The notes beneath the pieces were generated by a model that made no database searches, had not been told where the DNA came from, and saw nothing but the letters and a program-made list of their open reading frames with translations. A stretch of DNA of 64,000 nucleotides from Cyprinodon diabolis (lineage: Eukaryota; Chordata; Actinopteri; Cyprinodontiformes; Cyprinodontidae), in contig CM060082.1 of assembly GCA_030533445.1 (NCBI GenBank), positions 36,457,317 to 36,521,316 on the forward strand, written 5' to 3'. Both the position numbers and the translations under genes were made by a program. Of this stretch, positions 11,170 to 22,569 are shown one piece after another (within the stretch, counting starts at the first letter, position 1; every line of letters starts with the position of its first letter).

Positions 11170-12125
11170 GTAAACCCAGAGTATTATTCATGTAAAACAA
11201 AGTTCCATTATGACCAAAGGAAAGGAAGGATTAAAGAGATTCATTTTGTGGAAATTAGTTTGCTTTAAAGTGATGTTTTTCTCAATAAAAGTCTTTTATA
11301 ACTTAAAACTTTGTTACTAGCAAAAACATCGAACCAGACTGGAACAGCGCACTTTATCTAAAATAAAACTTATTTTAGTCTTCTTTAGCTCCACCAAGAA
11401 GAGAAAACCTTCAGAATTTGTCTTTGTTCATCAGTTTTTAAACAGCATAAACTGTGCTGTGTTCCTGTGCTTTCCAAATAGCGACTCACACAAACTGATT
11501 CCTTTCTTTGTTTTTGTATCTCTGTGTGACTCTTAATTTTATTACCGTAGTTAATTCACATAATTTAACTTTGCATAAGCCATATTGATATGTATATTTC
11601 AATATTAATTCTACTCGGTATCCATCTGGAAAGGCTCCAGTAAAGAGTGTTAGCAATAGGGAGGGACATTCAGTACAATTCTTCAAGCTGATTGGGTAAT
11701 TCACCACGTTGCACATGGCTCCTATGTCAAGCTTTTAGTCAATCAAAGCATCGGTAGTGGTGTTTTTTTTTGACAGCCATCTTATATTTATTCTTAATTT
11801 TTGTCTTTAGGAGAAAAACTATTATTAGTTTTAGTCACATTTTAGTCACTGCTACATGTGATAGTTTTAGTTTGTTTCTTTAATCCAATCCAATTTCTAA
11901 AAATTTTCACCATGGTTAACGCTGCCCTGGAGTCAAAGTAGATTTAAATTTGTAGGTGTTTGATTAAAAAAAGTACACAGAAAACCTACATATTTGCCTT
12001 ATAATGCCATGGCAATCTGACTCTAATTTTCAAGAATATGCTGACTAACATGCTGAAATGTTCAAAGGAAACAGAGAAAATGTTTAAATGACAATACAAG
12101 GAAACATTTACATCATATTTGAATA
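11170..12125. other. No recognisable feature
   Basis: AT-rich, short chance frames only. Confidence 0.4.
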
Positions 12126-12129
12126 GATA

Positions 12130-12245
12130 AATAGTAAATGGCCTGTACTTATATAGTGCTTTTTCAAGTCAGGAGACTTGACCAAAGCGCTTTACACTAC
12201 GTTCAGTCATTCACCCATTCCTGCACACACTCACACACTGAAGAT
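12130..12245 (+). repeat. Dispersed repeat fragment
   Basis: Holds ATGGCCTGTACTTATATAGT, AAAGCGCTTTACACTACGTT and CAGTCATTCACCCATTCCTG, the signature of a short repeat found throughout teleost genomes. Adjoins the tail of the L2-type element. Confidence 0.6.
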
Positions 12246-13008
12246 AGATTAAAAAAAATAAGTCAATTCAATTCAATTTCAATTCAATTTCAATTCAGTT
12301 TATTTATATAGCGCCAAATTCACAACACATGTCATCTCAAGGCACTTTACAGTTCAACCAGATCATACAGTCAAATTGATACAAAGTTTTCTATCTAAGG
12401 AAAACCAGTTGATTGCATTGACTCATTGACTCAAATACAATCCCTCACACTAAGCATGCTTGCAGCGACAGTGGAGAGGAAAAACTCCCTTTTAACAGGA
12501 AGAAACCTCCAGCAGAACCAGGCTCAGTGTGAGCGGCCATCTGCCGAGGCCAACTGGGGTTCAAGGAGACAGAAAGAGAGATACAAAAAGCAGCTGTAAA
12601 AGGCGGCCCCGTCCAGGAAACACACAGCCAGGCAGACGAGCTCCAAGGCAGCTCCCATGCCAGAGGATGAAGAGAGCACATCCACCCAGCCACGGCCAGA
12701 GAAACAGGACCACACTGGAAAACAGGCCAATCTCCAACATCTACAAACAAGGGGGTGTTGATGGAAGCAGCACAGCTGATGTTTCTTTCCTGGATGACGT
12801 CACAGCCAAACAGGAACAGACGAGGCAAAGCTACTCTGAGGAAAAGCAGAGAGAGCAGAACGTTAGAGATTGAACTAACAGATTCTGCAGAATAGGAGAA
12901 CAGAGAGAGAATGAAGCAGAATGATGAAATGGGGGTCCCTATGTCCTCCAGAAATCTAAGCCTATAGCAGCATAACTATAGAGATAGCTCAGGATAACCT
13001 GAGCCGCC

Positions 13009-15923
13009 CTAACTATAAGCTTTATCAAAAAGGAAAGTTTTAAGCCTAGTCTTAAAAGTAGACAGAGTGTCTGCCTCACGGACTAAAACTGGTAGTTGGT
13101 TCCACAGGAGAGGAGCCTGATAACTAAAAGATCTGCCTCCCATTCTACTTTTAGAAATTCTAGGAACCACTAGTAAACCTGCAGATTGAGAGCGAAGTGC
13201 TCTGTTAGGAACATAAGGAACAATCAGATCTCTGATATAAGATGGAGCTTGGCCATTTAAGGCTTTATATGTGAGAAGGAGGATTTTAAATTCAATTCTT
13301 GATTTAACAGGAAGCCAATGAAGAGAAGCCAGGATAGGAGAGATATGATCTCTCTTTTTAATTTTCATCAGAACTCTGGCTGCAGCATTTTGGATCAGCT
13401 GAAGGCTTTTAACTACAGTTTGTGGACTTCCTGATAGTAAAGAATTACAATAGTCCAGCCTTGAAGTAACAAATGCATGGAGTAGTTTCTCAGCATCACC
13501 CCTGGACAGGAGATTTCTAATTTTTGCAATATTCCTCAGATGAAAGAAGGAAATTCTAGAAACCTCTTTGATCTGGGATTTAAATGACAGGTCCTGATCA
13601 AAAATAACACCAAGATTTTTTACTTTATTATCTGAAATCAGTTTAATCCCATCCAAATGAAGTGACTGGCTAATCAGCTTCTTTTTCAGAGACTCTGGTC
13701 CAAAGACTATAACTTCTGTTTTGTCTGCATTCAGAAGCAGAAAGTTAAGAGTCATCCAGGTTTTTATGTCTTCAAGACATGCCTGTAATCTATGTAATGG
13801 GTTAGCTTCATCTGGATTTATAGACAGATATAGCTGGGTATCATCAGCATAACAGTGGAAATTAATCCCATGCTGTCTAATAACTCTACCAATTGGGAGC
13901 ATGTATAAAGTAAAGAGAATTGGTCCTAGCACTGATCCCTGTGGTACTCCACAGGTAACCTTTGAGCGTGTTGAAGATCTATCATTAACATAAACAAACT
14001 GAATTCGATCAGATAGATAAGATTTAAACCAGTCTAGTGCTGTTCCTTTAATTCCAACAAAATATTCAAGTCTTTCTAAAAGAATATTATGGTCAACTGT
14101 ATCAAATGCAGCACTAAGATCCAACAGCACGAGCACAGATACGAGTCCATTATCTGAGGCCATGAGAATATCATTAGTGACTTTCACCAGAGCTGTTTCA
14201 GTGCTATGATGAGCTCTAAAGCCAGACTGAAACTCTTCAAAAAGTTCATTATGGTGTAAGTGGTCGCAAACTTGTTTGGCAACTACTTTCTCAAGAATTT
14301 TGGATAAGAAAGGAAGATTGGATATAGGTCTATAATTAACCAAGTCATCTAGGTCAAGAGACGGTTTCTTAAGCAGAGGTTTAATTACAGCAACCTTAAA
14401 AGCTTTAGGTACATATCCCTGTAACAGAGATAGATTAATCACATCTAAAATGGAGGAGGAGATCAAAGGGAATACCTCCTTAAATAACCTGGTTGGAACT
14501 GGATCTAACATACAAGTTGAAGGCTTAGATGAAGACAATAATTTTGCTAATTCAGAAAGTTCAACTGGATCAAAGCAGTCTAAACCCGGTTCAGATTCCA
14601 TGACTACCTCAGGTACAATCGCGGATAGAGGAGTGCTTATGATCTTATTTTTAATAAGATCAATCTTATTTATAAAGAATCCCATAAAATCATTGCTGCT
14701 AAGAGCAGGTGGAATGGACGGTTCAACAGAGCTATGGCTCTGGGTGAGTTTGGCAACTGTATTAAAAAGAAATCTAGGATTATTCTTATTCTCCTCTATT
14801 AATGAGGAGAAGTATGCTGCTCTTGCTTTACAAAGGGTCCTCTTATACAGCAGTAAACCATTTTTCCAGACTAGGAAGGACTCCCGCAGGCCTGTGGAGC
14901 GATATTTTCTCTCCAGTTTCCTAGCATTTTGCTTCAAAGTACGCAGCTCTGCATTAAACCAAGGAGCAAGCTTTCTATTTTCAACGGTTTTCATTTTCAA
15001 GGGAGCTGCGTTGTCTAAGGCAGTACGCAGAGAACTAGCAACCCCATCAACAAAATCATCAACCTGTGAAGGGGAATAAGCTATGCTTTTGCACTCTGCA
15101 GCACTGCTCAGCGACACAGAGGAGAGAGAAAGTGAAGCAGATTCTTTAAAATTTATAACTGCACCATCTGATAAAGATCTACTAAAATTGAACCTTCTTT
15201 TGGGGGAGGAGAACTCTGTTAAAGTAATCCTGAAGGTTATTAGAAAGTGGTCAGAGAGGACAGGGTTGTGAGGAAATACTGTTATTTCTTCACATTCTAT
15301 GCCGTATGTCAGCACAAGATCCAAAGTATGAAGATGAGAATGTGTGGGACTATTCACATTTTGAACAAAGCCAATAGTGTCTAAGATAGCATTAAAGGCT
15401 GCTCTTAAGCTATCGCCTTCAATGTCAGCATGGATGTTAAAATCTCCCACTAGATGACCCTGTCAGTATTTAATACCAAATCAGAAAGGAACTCTGAAAA
15501 CTCATCTAAAAATTCAGAGTAAGGACCTGGCGGACGATACAAAGTTATAAAAAGAAGAGGTTTTCTTGCCTTGAAATTTGGATGAGGGAAATTAAGGGTT
15601 AAATGTTCAAAAGAGTTGTAGGTATTAACTGTTTTGGGAGTAATCAGTAAGTCAGACTGGAAGATTGTTGCTACTCCTCCTCCTCGCCCAGAACTTCTGG
15701 GTATGTGAAAATTTAAATAGCTTGAAGGAGTTGCCTCGTTTATGCTCACATAATCCTCTTGCTGCAGCCAGGTTTCTGTAAGGCAAAACAAGTCAATGTG
15801 ATTATCACAAATCAAGTCATTAACTAGCAGACTTTTAGAGGAAAGAGATCTTATGTTAAACAGACCGCATTTAATTGTTTTAACTTTTTCCCCAATTGGA
15901 GTTATTTTGATTTTAATTAGATT
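13009..15923 (-). pseudogene. L2-type ORF2: endonuclease-reverse transcriptase, one frameshift
   Basis: The frame is open from 15923 to about 15450, then continues in another frame from 15450 to the stop at 13009 (813 codons). The shift at about 15448, between [10 protein letters not shown] and VGDFNIH, fits loss of one base. The first part is the N-terminal AP-endonuclease (LTETW, then GRGGGVA, then LYRPPG), the second starts with its GDFN-H block and has SDH at residues 66-68. The RT follows: [11 protein letters not shown] (370-380), LDLSAAFD (443-450), GVPQGS (501-506), YADD (534-537) with both catalytic aspartates. The C terminus ends TFLFDKAYS as in related LINEs. Apart from the shift all key motifs are intact, so the copy is comparatively young. 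No ATG is evident at the ORF2 start; translation of such ORFs is often reinitiated. Confidence 0.9.
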
Positions 15924-16079
15924 TTAATGATTTACTCCTTTGGGAATCTTTGCTAATTTATTAGATTTTGGTCGTGGGCAAGACACTGTCTGGATGGAGT
16001 AAAGAGTGGGTAACAGTAGAGAAGCTGCAGAGATGTGTGTTAAACTACAACTCTGCTTCCTGGTCTGCACCCTGGGTGG

Positions 16080-16562
16080 TCAGGGTTTTGGAGGACTAAT
16101 AAATGTGGCCAGATTCCTAGAAAGAAGAGCTGCACCATCCAAAGTGGGATGGATGCCGTCTCTCCGAATCAGACCAGGCTTTCCCCAAAAGGATTGCCAA
16201 TTATTAATGTAGCCCACGTTGTTTTCAGGACACCACCTAGACAACCAGCGGTTGAATGACGACATGCGGCTAAACATGTCATCACTGGTCAGATCAGGGA
16301 GGGGACCAGAGAAAATTACGGAGTCCGACATTTTTTTGGCAAACTTACACACCGAAGCAACACTAATTTTAGTGACCTCCGATCGGCGTAACCGGGTGTC
16401 ATTACCACCAGCGTGAATAACAATCTTACTGTATTTAACCTTATCCTTAGCCAGCAGTTTCAGGTAGGATTTGATGTCGCCCGTTCTGGCCCCCGGCAAA
16501 CATTTGACTATGGTCCCTGGTGTCTCTAATGCCACGCTTCTGACTATGGAGCTGCCAATCAC
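16080..16562 (-). pseudogene. L2-type ORF1: SGNH esterase domain
   Basis: A 160-codon frame with the blocks of an SGNH/GDSL hydrolase. Block I reads GSSIVR at residues 3-8 (canonical GDS, with the catalytic serine at the third position), block III reads GGND at 52-55, and block V reads DGIH at 135-138, giving the Ser, Asn, Asp and His expected of the fold. Esterase-like ORF1 proteins are known in CR1/L2-group retrotransposons, where a role in membrane or lipid association has been proposed. The frame stops 157 bp before the open part of ORF2. The N-terminal part of ORF1 appears in shifted frames at about 16559-16800 (STILQLS and [14 protein letters not shown] stretches), so ORF1 is broken as a whole although the esterase domain itself is open. 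Confidence 0.82.
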
Positions 16563-17067
16563 CAGAGTGGGCTTCTCAGTGGGTGTGTCACTGAGTGGGG
16601 AAAACCGGTTAGAAACGTGAACGGGTTGGTGGTGACCAGTGGGCAGAGATCCACGACTACGCTTTGAGAGCTGTAGTATTGTGGACCGCTAATAGGAGGC
16701 AAGGAACAGCGGTAGCGTGATATGTAAATGGTTGTAAGAACCGATCTTGGCCCGGTTACCTCGTCCAAGCTTGGTCTGAACTCGCCACGGGTTGGATTCA
16801 GAGGGGTAGTGTAAACGGAGCATTAAATACAAAGCAGTGTAATAAAATATGATCAAATGCTCTAATGTAACTAAATGGCACAAGCAGTATTTACTGTAGA
16901 TTGAGGGGACTTTTAAGTTATGCCCTAATTAGTTGGTTAACTGTTTTACTCTAATAAAGTAAATCATTTAGTTTTTTAATCAACATTCGCTTCACTTTAT
17001 GTTCTGAAACATCTAAGTTTTATTTAACAGAACAAAAAACAAGGAAATCTATTGCAGAGAAAGCACA

Positions 17068-17352
17068 TTAGCAGTTACTGTAGCAGTCTTTTTTTTTATT
17101 ACATCTCATTGTCTCTAGCCTGTGTGATCCTTCATCTGTCATGGCCTCTGACAGCCACAAATTAAACTGTGTAAAGATCTGATTGAAATCCAAAGACGGA
17201 TTTCTAGGGGGTGTGTTCACACAAAAGTCAGCGAAATCACCAAAAATGATCAGGACTGATCCTTTCAGGGGCATGGATGTGTGTGCTGTTTCATCAAACA
17301 GTCCTTCCATTTTGATCAGCACGAAAGCCATTTGCCATCTAAAAAGGCTCAC
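17068..17352 (-). pseudogene. LINE endonuclease fragment
   Basis: The minus-strand frame reads VLIIFGDFADFC, then DFNQIFTQFNLWLSEAM, then TDEGSHRLETM. In order and spacing this matches the C-terminal half of LINE AP-endonucleases (LIVGDFN-H, then F-x-x-L-x-x-F-N-L, then PTHxxGHTLD). The first residue in the frame is a GTG codon, so no true start is present. No element ends were found. It is an orphan fragment separate from the L2-type element ending near 16810, or possibly a neighbour of it. Family undetermined. Confidence 0.6.
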
Positions 17353-17359
17353 TGCAGGA

Positions 17360-18690
17360 AAAGGGCAAAAATTAGCATAATTTAAAACTAGGCTCAGGAA
17401 GAATCAGCTTCAAATCAGAGCTGTGCAACCTTCTGTAAACATAAACAAGAAAATATCATTTCCATTTTACAACAGATTGGAACTTTTTGCAGGTTTTCTT
17501 TTTATATCAAGCATTTCAAAAGTAAAACATCCTCCTTTAATGTCTGCCTATGTAACAGACCTATAAGATGTGAATACAAATCACCTATTTATCAGAGGAA
17601 ATGAGCTTGAAAAATCCATCAGTGTCAGATTACTATGAAGGAGCCTCATGGCATCCATAGCTAATTCTGCATGGTGCCATTATTGCATTCTAAATACCTT
17701 AAATTACAGCCAATTTTTTCAGTAACTTGACAAACCTGTTGGCACAACAGTTTCTACACCAGCTCTGAGTTGTCAGGAGTGTGCATGAAAATACTGTATC
17801 TTCTTTAGTCCCCTGCCCTTCACAAAGAACAATTGTTTACTCAAGTGTCTGGCTGAAACGAGTTGAAGAAAGCATGTTATTAGAGATTTTCCCATACATC
17901 TTGACATGGTACAACACCATGTAGAAGTATTCCTGGCCCTCAAACTTTTCCACACCATGTTATGCTATACTTACAAAGTACAATGGGTACCAATACAGTC
18001 TCACTTCTAACTCGTAACAGTGAAGCTTGGTCAAGTCCCCTGCGTGTCAGATGCTGATGCAACAGGGCTGCCCTTCTCGTACAGAGGTTACTCTATTAGA
18101 ACTACACAAAAGAGCCTTTGCATAAAGGGAAATAAAATAAAGCATTGCTTCCAACCTTGTTTACAAATAATTAGATTCAATTGAAAAATACTTTAATAAT
18201 CCAAAAGGGTTTCCAATGACATTGAAATGAAATTCAATGTGGAAAATAATCAGCCCCTTGAATCTATTTATTTCACTTCCAAAAATAGAAATTATAATTT
18301 ATGAAGTAAGAGAAAAAAGGAAAACTTGATTTTATTGAAGAATGATTAGACATACAAATAAGCATTAAAAACTACTACAAATAATCAAGACAAATTAATT
18401 TTTATATTTTAAATAGGATATCTTCCGTTGCTTTTCTGAAGGCAAAGTGGAACAACTGGAAAACTGTTCGTCAGTCGAGGTGCAGGAGTCTGGAAAGAGC
18501 GATCTCCTTTAGGTTTACGTTCTAGTGACTTTTTTAGAAAGTTTCTTATGAGTTCCCTTAAATGATTTATTGTTTGGCACCTAGTTTCCTAAATTTGGCT
18601 TGACATCTTAGTTTAAAACTACAACTTACTTATTAATCCAAAGTCAAAAGCTCTCTATTTGCGAATGACCCCAAACACAAATCAATGGCT
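17360..18690. other. Mostly featureless; possible Tc1-like scrap near 17935-17990
   Basis: AT-rich. Around 17935-17990 the phrase CCCTCAAACTTTTCCACACC followed by an AATGGGTACCAATA-like stretch resembles the terminal region of an old Tc1-like family (also at 38636), but it is too short to be sure. Nothing else supported. Confidence 0.35.
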
Positions 18691-18935
18691 ATGAATTGCT
18701 ATGACTGATAAGTCCAAGGGAGTGAATATAGCAAGAAAAGAGGGAGTGACAAAACAGAGCCTTGGATAATACCACATATTACATCAGATGATTTGAAACA
18801 ATACAGGTTATGTGTGCATTGAAGCTTCTGTTTAAAGGCAAGGTCTAAACCAGTTTAAAAAATCTCTAGAGAACCTAGCATGTTAAGATGGTTCTTATGG
18901 ATTGTTTCAAATGCTGATTGAAGGTCTGACGTTCT
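18690..18935 (-). mobile_element. Decayed LINE RT fragment
   Basis: On the minus strand, with stops, the translation gives SDLQSAFETIHKN (for [13 protein letters not shown]), then LGSLEIF-TGLDL (for the LDWFKSYL region), then CGIIQGSVLS (for [10 protein letters not shown]), in the right order and spacing for an L2-type RT. Strongly decayed, so older than the copy at 12263-16810. Confidence 0.65.
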
Positions 18936-19104
18936 GTTAAATGTAGTTTAAGTTAACCAGGTTGGTATTTATCAAAGATTTTCACTTTTCAATAAAGGAA
19001 AAGGTTGGTCGGCCGACTGCTCAATTTATCGAAGAAAATGGAAATCCAAATATTGTATTGCAATGACTTTGCTAAGAGGAGAATGATAGCTTTTCTTATT
19101 CCTT

Positions 19105-19495
19105 TTGTATGTTTCCTGGATGGGGTCGCCTGTGAAGTTGGTTGACAGTTTCCTTTTGTATCTCTGCTTCTTTCCGTATGTCTGCTTTTGTCTTCTTTAA
19201 CCCCAGTAGACCTCAGCAGATGGCTGCTCACACTGAGCCTGGTTCCGCTGGAGGTTTCTTCCTGTTCAAAGGGAGTGTTCCTCTCCACTGTCACTACAAG
19301 CATGCTAGGTGTGAGGGATTGCCTTCGAGTCAATGAGTTGATGCAATCAACTGGTTTTCCTTTGATAGAAAACTTTGAATCAGTTTGACTGTATGATCTA
19401 GTTGCATTGTCTCTATAAAGTGCTTTGAGATTACATGCGTTGTGAATTGGCGTATATAAACATATAGAATTGAAATGAATTAAATTTTCTTAAAT
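19105..19495 (+). mobile_element. L2-type LINE 3' UTR, 5'-truncated
   Basis: Carries in order GCAGATGGCTGCTCACACTG, AGCCTGGTTCCGCTGGAGGT, TGATGCAATCAACTGGTTTT and a terminal ATTGAAATGAATTAAAT tail, matching the 3' UTR of the large L2-type copy (reverse strand, 12263-12600). Only the UTR was copied. The open frames here are by-products. Confidence 0.85.
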
Positions 19496-19499
19496 GTGT

Positions 19500-20640
19500 T
19501 TCTTTCTCAACAATAATACTGAGGTCCCCATGTTTTGGGTTAAAAAACTGAATTTTGTAACGGATGCCAGGTTTTAAATGCCAAACAGTGACTTTATGGG
19601 AGCTTTAAATGTGAAAAAATGCATGTTACACTAAAATCTTAGGGTTTTGTTCTGACAAGTTAGAGAGCAACAGCCTACCAACAAATGCATCAATGGAAAT
19701 AATGTAGAATTAGTAATCACACAGGCTCCAAAGCAAAAAGAAAAAAAATTTTTTAACTTTTAAGCTGCTATCTATTTTACCCCTAGTCCTCTTTGCCATT
19801 TGGATATGAGCAGAAACTTTGCAGGATAACATATCAGGTTAACAAAGCAAAGTCACAATAAACTTTAAGGATTAACTCGTCATGTTAGTCCTTAGACTTC
19901 CCATGCCTTTCAAACACTTATTTACCATCCACCTGAGCTTTGTTCTTCTTCTTTTCACCTTGGCTGTCATTACACTTTGGTACAATGCCCTTCGGTGCAA
20001 TGCCCTTCTGTTATAATTCACAGTTTTTCCTGCAGTTGCCAACCCGCTTCTCTCACAGACTAGTGTAAGGAAACTGAATAATTCCCTAATTCTGCAGGAC
20101 TAAGCTGAATGACAATAAGTTCACAAGAAAATCCTGCAAAACCACATAAACATGACTTCCACTGACCTCTGGTGTAATAGCTTTGGCCTTGTTTTGTGGT
20201 ATGACAACCAAGGTCGATGAAGTGCAGCAGTTGCTGGAAAGTGTTTCTAACACAAAGCTGCAACAGATGTAAAGGGGATGACTTTCTGTGCTGAGAAATA
20301 TCTGCTTTGAGAAGGGAAATGAATCTGTTGGAGAGTTATATAATCTAAAATTAAAGTCTCAGTCTGGTGAAATGATTAAGGTTTTTTAAGGCTCAAAATC
20401 CTCCTTTTTTTCTAGTTTGTGTTCCTCTTCCTATACAAAGTTTTCAACACATACAGTTTTCTTTTCTTTTAACTCATAAAAATCAAAGCTAAACCTCAAC
20501 CCTAAAAGCTTAAAACACAAGATAGAAACATTGTTGCACCTGCTAGGCATTCGTCCTAAAAACAGATCCTAAAACCTAAATCTGCATATTCATGTAATAA
20601 TAAACGATATCCATCCCTGTGGTGTATAATTCATTGCGGT
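19500..20640. other. No recognisable feature
   Basis: AT-rich; short chance frames only. Confidence 0.4.
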
Positions 20641-20664
20641 AACAGAGTTAGGTAGAAAACTCCT

Positions 20665-20895
20665 GTGGCTTTTAGAGAACTAATTTACATTCATGTGCTT
20701 TACAGCAGCAAGCTATGGTTTACCAAAGAGCTCAGGAGAGAGGGAGACACACTGAGGGAGCTCACGAGGCAGAAAATAGAGAGTAATGTGGAGCAGAAGA
20801 GAAACGGCGGCAGAAAGAAATCGAAATGCAAGGACAGTTTCAACACGTATAGCGTTAGATCTATATTCACTGCTAGCCAAAGGTTTCACTGGTGA
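20665..20895 (+). pseudogene. Possible LINE ORF2 linker fragment
   Basis: The frame reads SKLWFTKELRREGDTLRELTRQK, resembling the PWF-x-x-ELR-x-x-K segment that lies between endonuclease and RT in L2-like elements (compare [12 protein letters not shown] in the copy at 12263-16810). A basic tail follows and then a stop. No other LINE blocks adjoin, so the call is weak. Confidence 0.35.
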
Positions 20896-21039
20896 CTTGT
20901 GATATAAGCAGTCATTTAAAAGAAAAGTTAAAAGAAAAAAGCGTATTGAACATTATGACAAGAGGCGGTGTTGGGAAAATTCCTTATTAGTTTTATCTAC
21001 AAAAGTCTTGCTTGATTAAATGATACCAGAATTTAGTCT

Positions 21040-21157
21040 GTTGTCTTTTGTCGTTTTCCTCAATATTTAGCAAAGTTATTATGGCCATACACTTTAAGCT
21101 TTGCTTCATTAAACCACAAAACACATCTCCAACATTTAAATCTGTTGTTCCTTGGTG
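21040..21157 (-). mobile_element. Old Tc1-like relic, first half
   Basis: Reads on the minus strand as Tc1 transposase remains; on the plus strand TTATGGCCATACACTTTAAG and CTTCATTAAACCACAAAACA correspond to the usual ATGGCCAAACAG and TTTCATCAGACCAGAGGACA of a widespread fish Tc1 family. It is cut off at 21157 by the intact Tc1 element and resumes at 22774. Confidence 0.6.
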
Positions 21158-21159
21158 TA

Positions 21160-21361
21160 CAGGTGCTGGTCATAAAATTAGAATATCATGAAAAAGTAGA
21201 TTGATTTCAGTAATTCCATTTAAAAAGTGAAACTTGTATATTATATTCATACATTACATACAAACTCATATATTTCAGATGTTTATTTTGTTTAATTTTG
21301 ATGATTACAAATGACAACAAATGAAAATCTCAAATTCATCATATCAGAAAATTAGAATATT
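21160..21361 (+). repeat. Left terminal inverted repeat of the Tc1 element
   Basis: 202 bp, matching 22570-22771 in reverse complement at 201 positions. The motif TAAAATTAGAATAT occurs near the outer end and AAAATTAGAATATT again at the inner end, so each arm carries two similar motifs, a likely pair of transposase-binding sites as in IR/DR-type Tc1 elements (binding role inferred). Confidence 0.95.
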
Positions 21362-21478
21362 GTGAAAAGGTTCAAAATTGATGGCCCCTGGTGCCACACT
21401 CTAATCAGCTAATTAACTCAAACCACCTGCAAAAGCCTTTAAATGGTCTTTCAGTCTAGTTCTATAGGCTACACAATC

Positions 21479-22483
21479 ATGGGGAAGACTGCTGACTTGA
21501 CAGTTGTCCAAAAGACGACCATCGACACCTTGCACAAGGAGGGCAAGACACAAAAGGTCATCGCTAAAGAGGCTGGCTGTTCACAGAGCTCAGTGTCCAA
21601 GCACATTAATAGAGAGGCGAAGGGAAGGAAAAGATGTGGTCGAAAAAAGTGTACAAGCAAGAGAGATAACCGCACCCTGGAGAGGATTGTGAAACAAAAA
21701 CCATTCAAAAATGTGGGGGAGATTCACAAAGAGTGGACTGCAGCTGGAGTGAGTGCTTCAAGAACCACCACACACAGACGTATGAAAGACATGGGTTTCT
21801 GCTGTCGCATTCCTTGTGTCAAGCCACTCTTGAACCACAGACAGCGTCAGAAGCGTCTTGCCTGGGCTAAAGAGAAACAGGACTGGACTGCTGGTGAGTG
21901 GTCCAAAGTCATGTTCTCTGATGAAAGTAAATTTTGCATTTCCTTTGGAAATCAAGGTCCCAGAGTCTGGAGGAAAAGAAGAGAGGCACTTCATCCACGT
22001 TGCTTGAAGTCCAGTGTAAAGTTTCCACAGTCAGTGATGGTTTGGGGTGCCATGTCATCTGCTGGTGTTGGTCCATTGTGTTTTCTGAGGTCCAGGGTCA
22101 ACGCAGCCACATACCAGGAAGTTTTAGAGCACTTCATGCTTCCTGCAGCTGACCAACTTTTTGGAGATGCAGATTTCATTTTCCAACAGGACTTGGCACC
22201 TGCACACAGTGCCAAAGCTACCAGTACCTGGTTGAAGGACCATGGTATCCCTGTTCTTAATTGGCCAGCAAACTCTCCTGACCTTAACCCCATAGAAAAT
22301 CTATGGGGTATTGTGAAGAAGAAGATGCAATACACCAGACCCAACAATTCAGAAGAGCTAAAAGCCACTATTAGAGCAACCTGGGCTATCATAACACCTG
22401 AGCAGTGCCACAGACTGATCGACTCCATGCCACGCCGCATTGCTGCAGTAATACAGGCCAAAGGAGGCCCAACTAAATACTGA
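21479..22483 (+). CDS. Tc1 transposase, intact (334 aa)
   Basis: Cut-and-paste DNA transposase acting in the nucleus on its own TIRs. The ATG at 21479 (MGKTADLTVV) is preferred over the upstream start at 21443 because Tc1 proteins typically begin MGKT/MAKT. N-terminal paired-like helix-turn-helix DNA-binding region at about residues 6-105 (VIAKEAGCSQSSVSKHI at 27-43 is the first recognition helix region), with the basic GRKR-type linker at 49-57. The catalytic triad is complete: D148 in FSDES, D238 in FQQD, E273 in NPIENLW, with 34 residues between D238 and E273 (DD34E). Length is normal for Tc1 proteins (about 340). No stop or frameshift was found. A TATA-like start and regulation cannot be judged; transcription is presumably from within the left arm. 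Likely functional, though activity is unproven. Confidence 0.95.
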   Translation: MGKTADLTVVQKTTIDTLHKEGKTQKVIAKEAGCSQSSVSKHINREAKGRKRCGRKKCTSKRDNRTLERIVKQKPFKNVGEIHKEWTAAGVSASRTTTHRRMKDMGFCCRIPCVKPLLNHRQRQKRLAWAKEKQDWTAGEWSKVMFSDESKFCISFGNQGPRVWRKRREALHPRCLKSSVKFPQSVMVWGAMSSAGVGPLCFLRSRVNAATYQEVLEHFMLPAADQLFGDADFIFQQDLAPAHSAKATSTWLKDHGIPVLNWPANSPDLNPIENLWGIVKKKMQYTRPNNSEELKATIRATWAIITPEQCHRLIDSMPRRIAAVIQAKGGPTKY

Positions 22484-22569
22484 GTGCTGTACATGCTCAT
22501 ACTTTTCATGTTCATACTTTTCATTTGGCCAACATTTCTATAAATCCTTTGTTTTTATTGGTCTTCAGT

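Larger units (their letters stand above)
12263..16810 (-). mobile_element. L2-type LINE, nearly full length
   Basis: A minus-strand non-LTR retrotransposon of about 4.5 kb. Its 3' end is the ATTGA-type simple tail at 12263-12297, preceded (in element sense) by TATAGCGCC-type sequence and a 3' UTR of about 700 bp (12298-13008). Then, toward the 5' end, come ORF2 (13009-15923) and ORF1 (from 16080 upstream). Order and spacing match L2/CR1-group elements: esterase ORF1, then endonuclease-RT ORF2. The same 3' UTR occurs as truncated pieces at 10930, 19105, 47960 and 61370, so this family has been prolific here. The 5' edge near 16810 is estimated. No clear target duplication. Confidence 0.88.

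Noticed and set aside
12445..12873. Frames of 127 and 114 codons on opposite strands; similar frames at 61564-62126
   Set aside because: Both sites are the 3' UTR of the L2-type LINE; the frames recur only because the UTR is repeated.
14450..15271. Plus-strand frames of 209 and 62 codons
   Set aside because: They lie antisense to the L2-type ORF2, which has clear endonuclease and RT motifs.
17068..17352. Minus-strand frame that looked like a conserved host exon, with a good acceptor (CTTTTCCTGCAG) just upstream
   Set aside because: The residues LIIFGDF...DFNQIFTQFNL...EGSHRLE line up with LINE endonuclease blocks, so it is a retrotransposon fragment and the acceptor is coincidental.
21991..22524. 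Minus-strand frame of 177 codons
   Set aside because: Antisense shadow of the intact Tc1 transposase.
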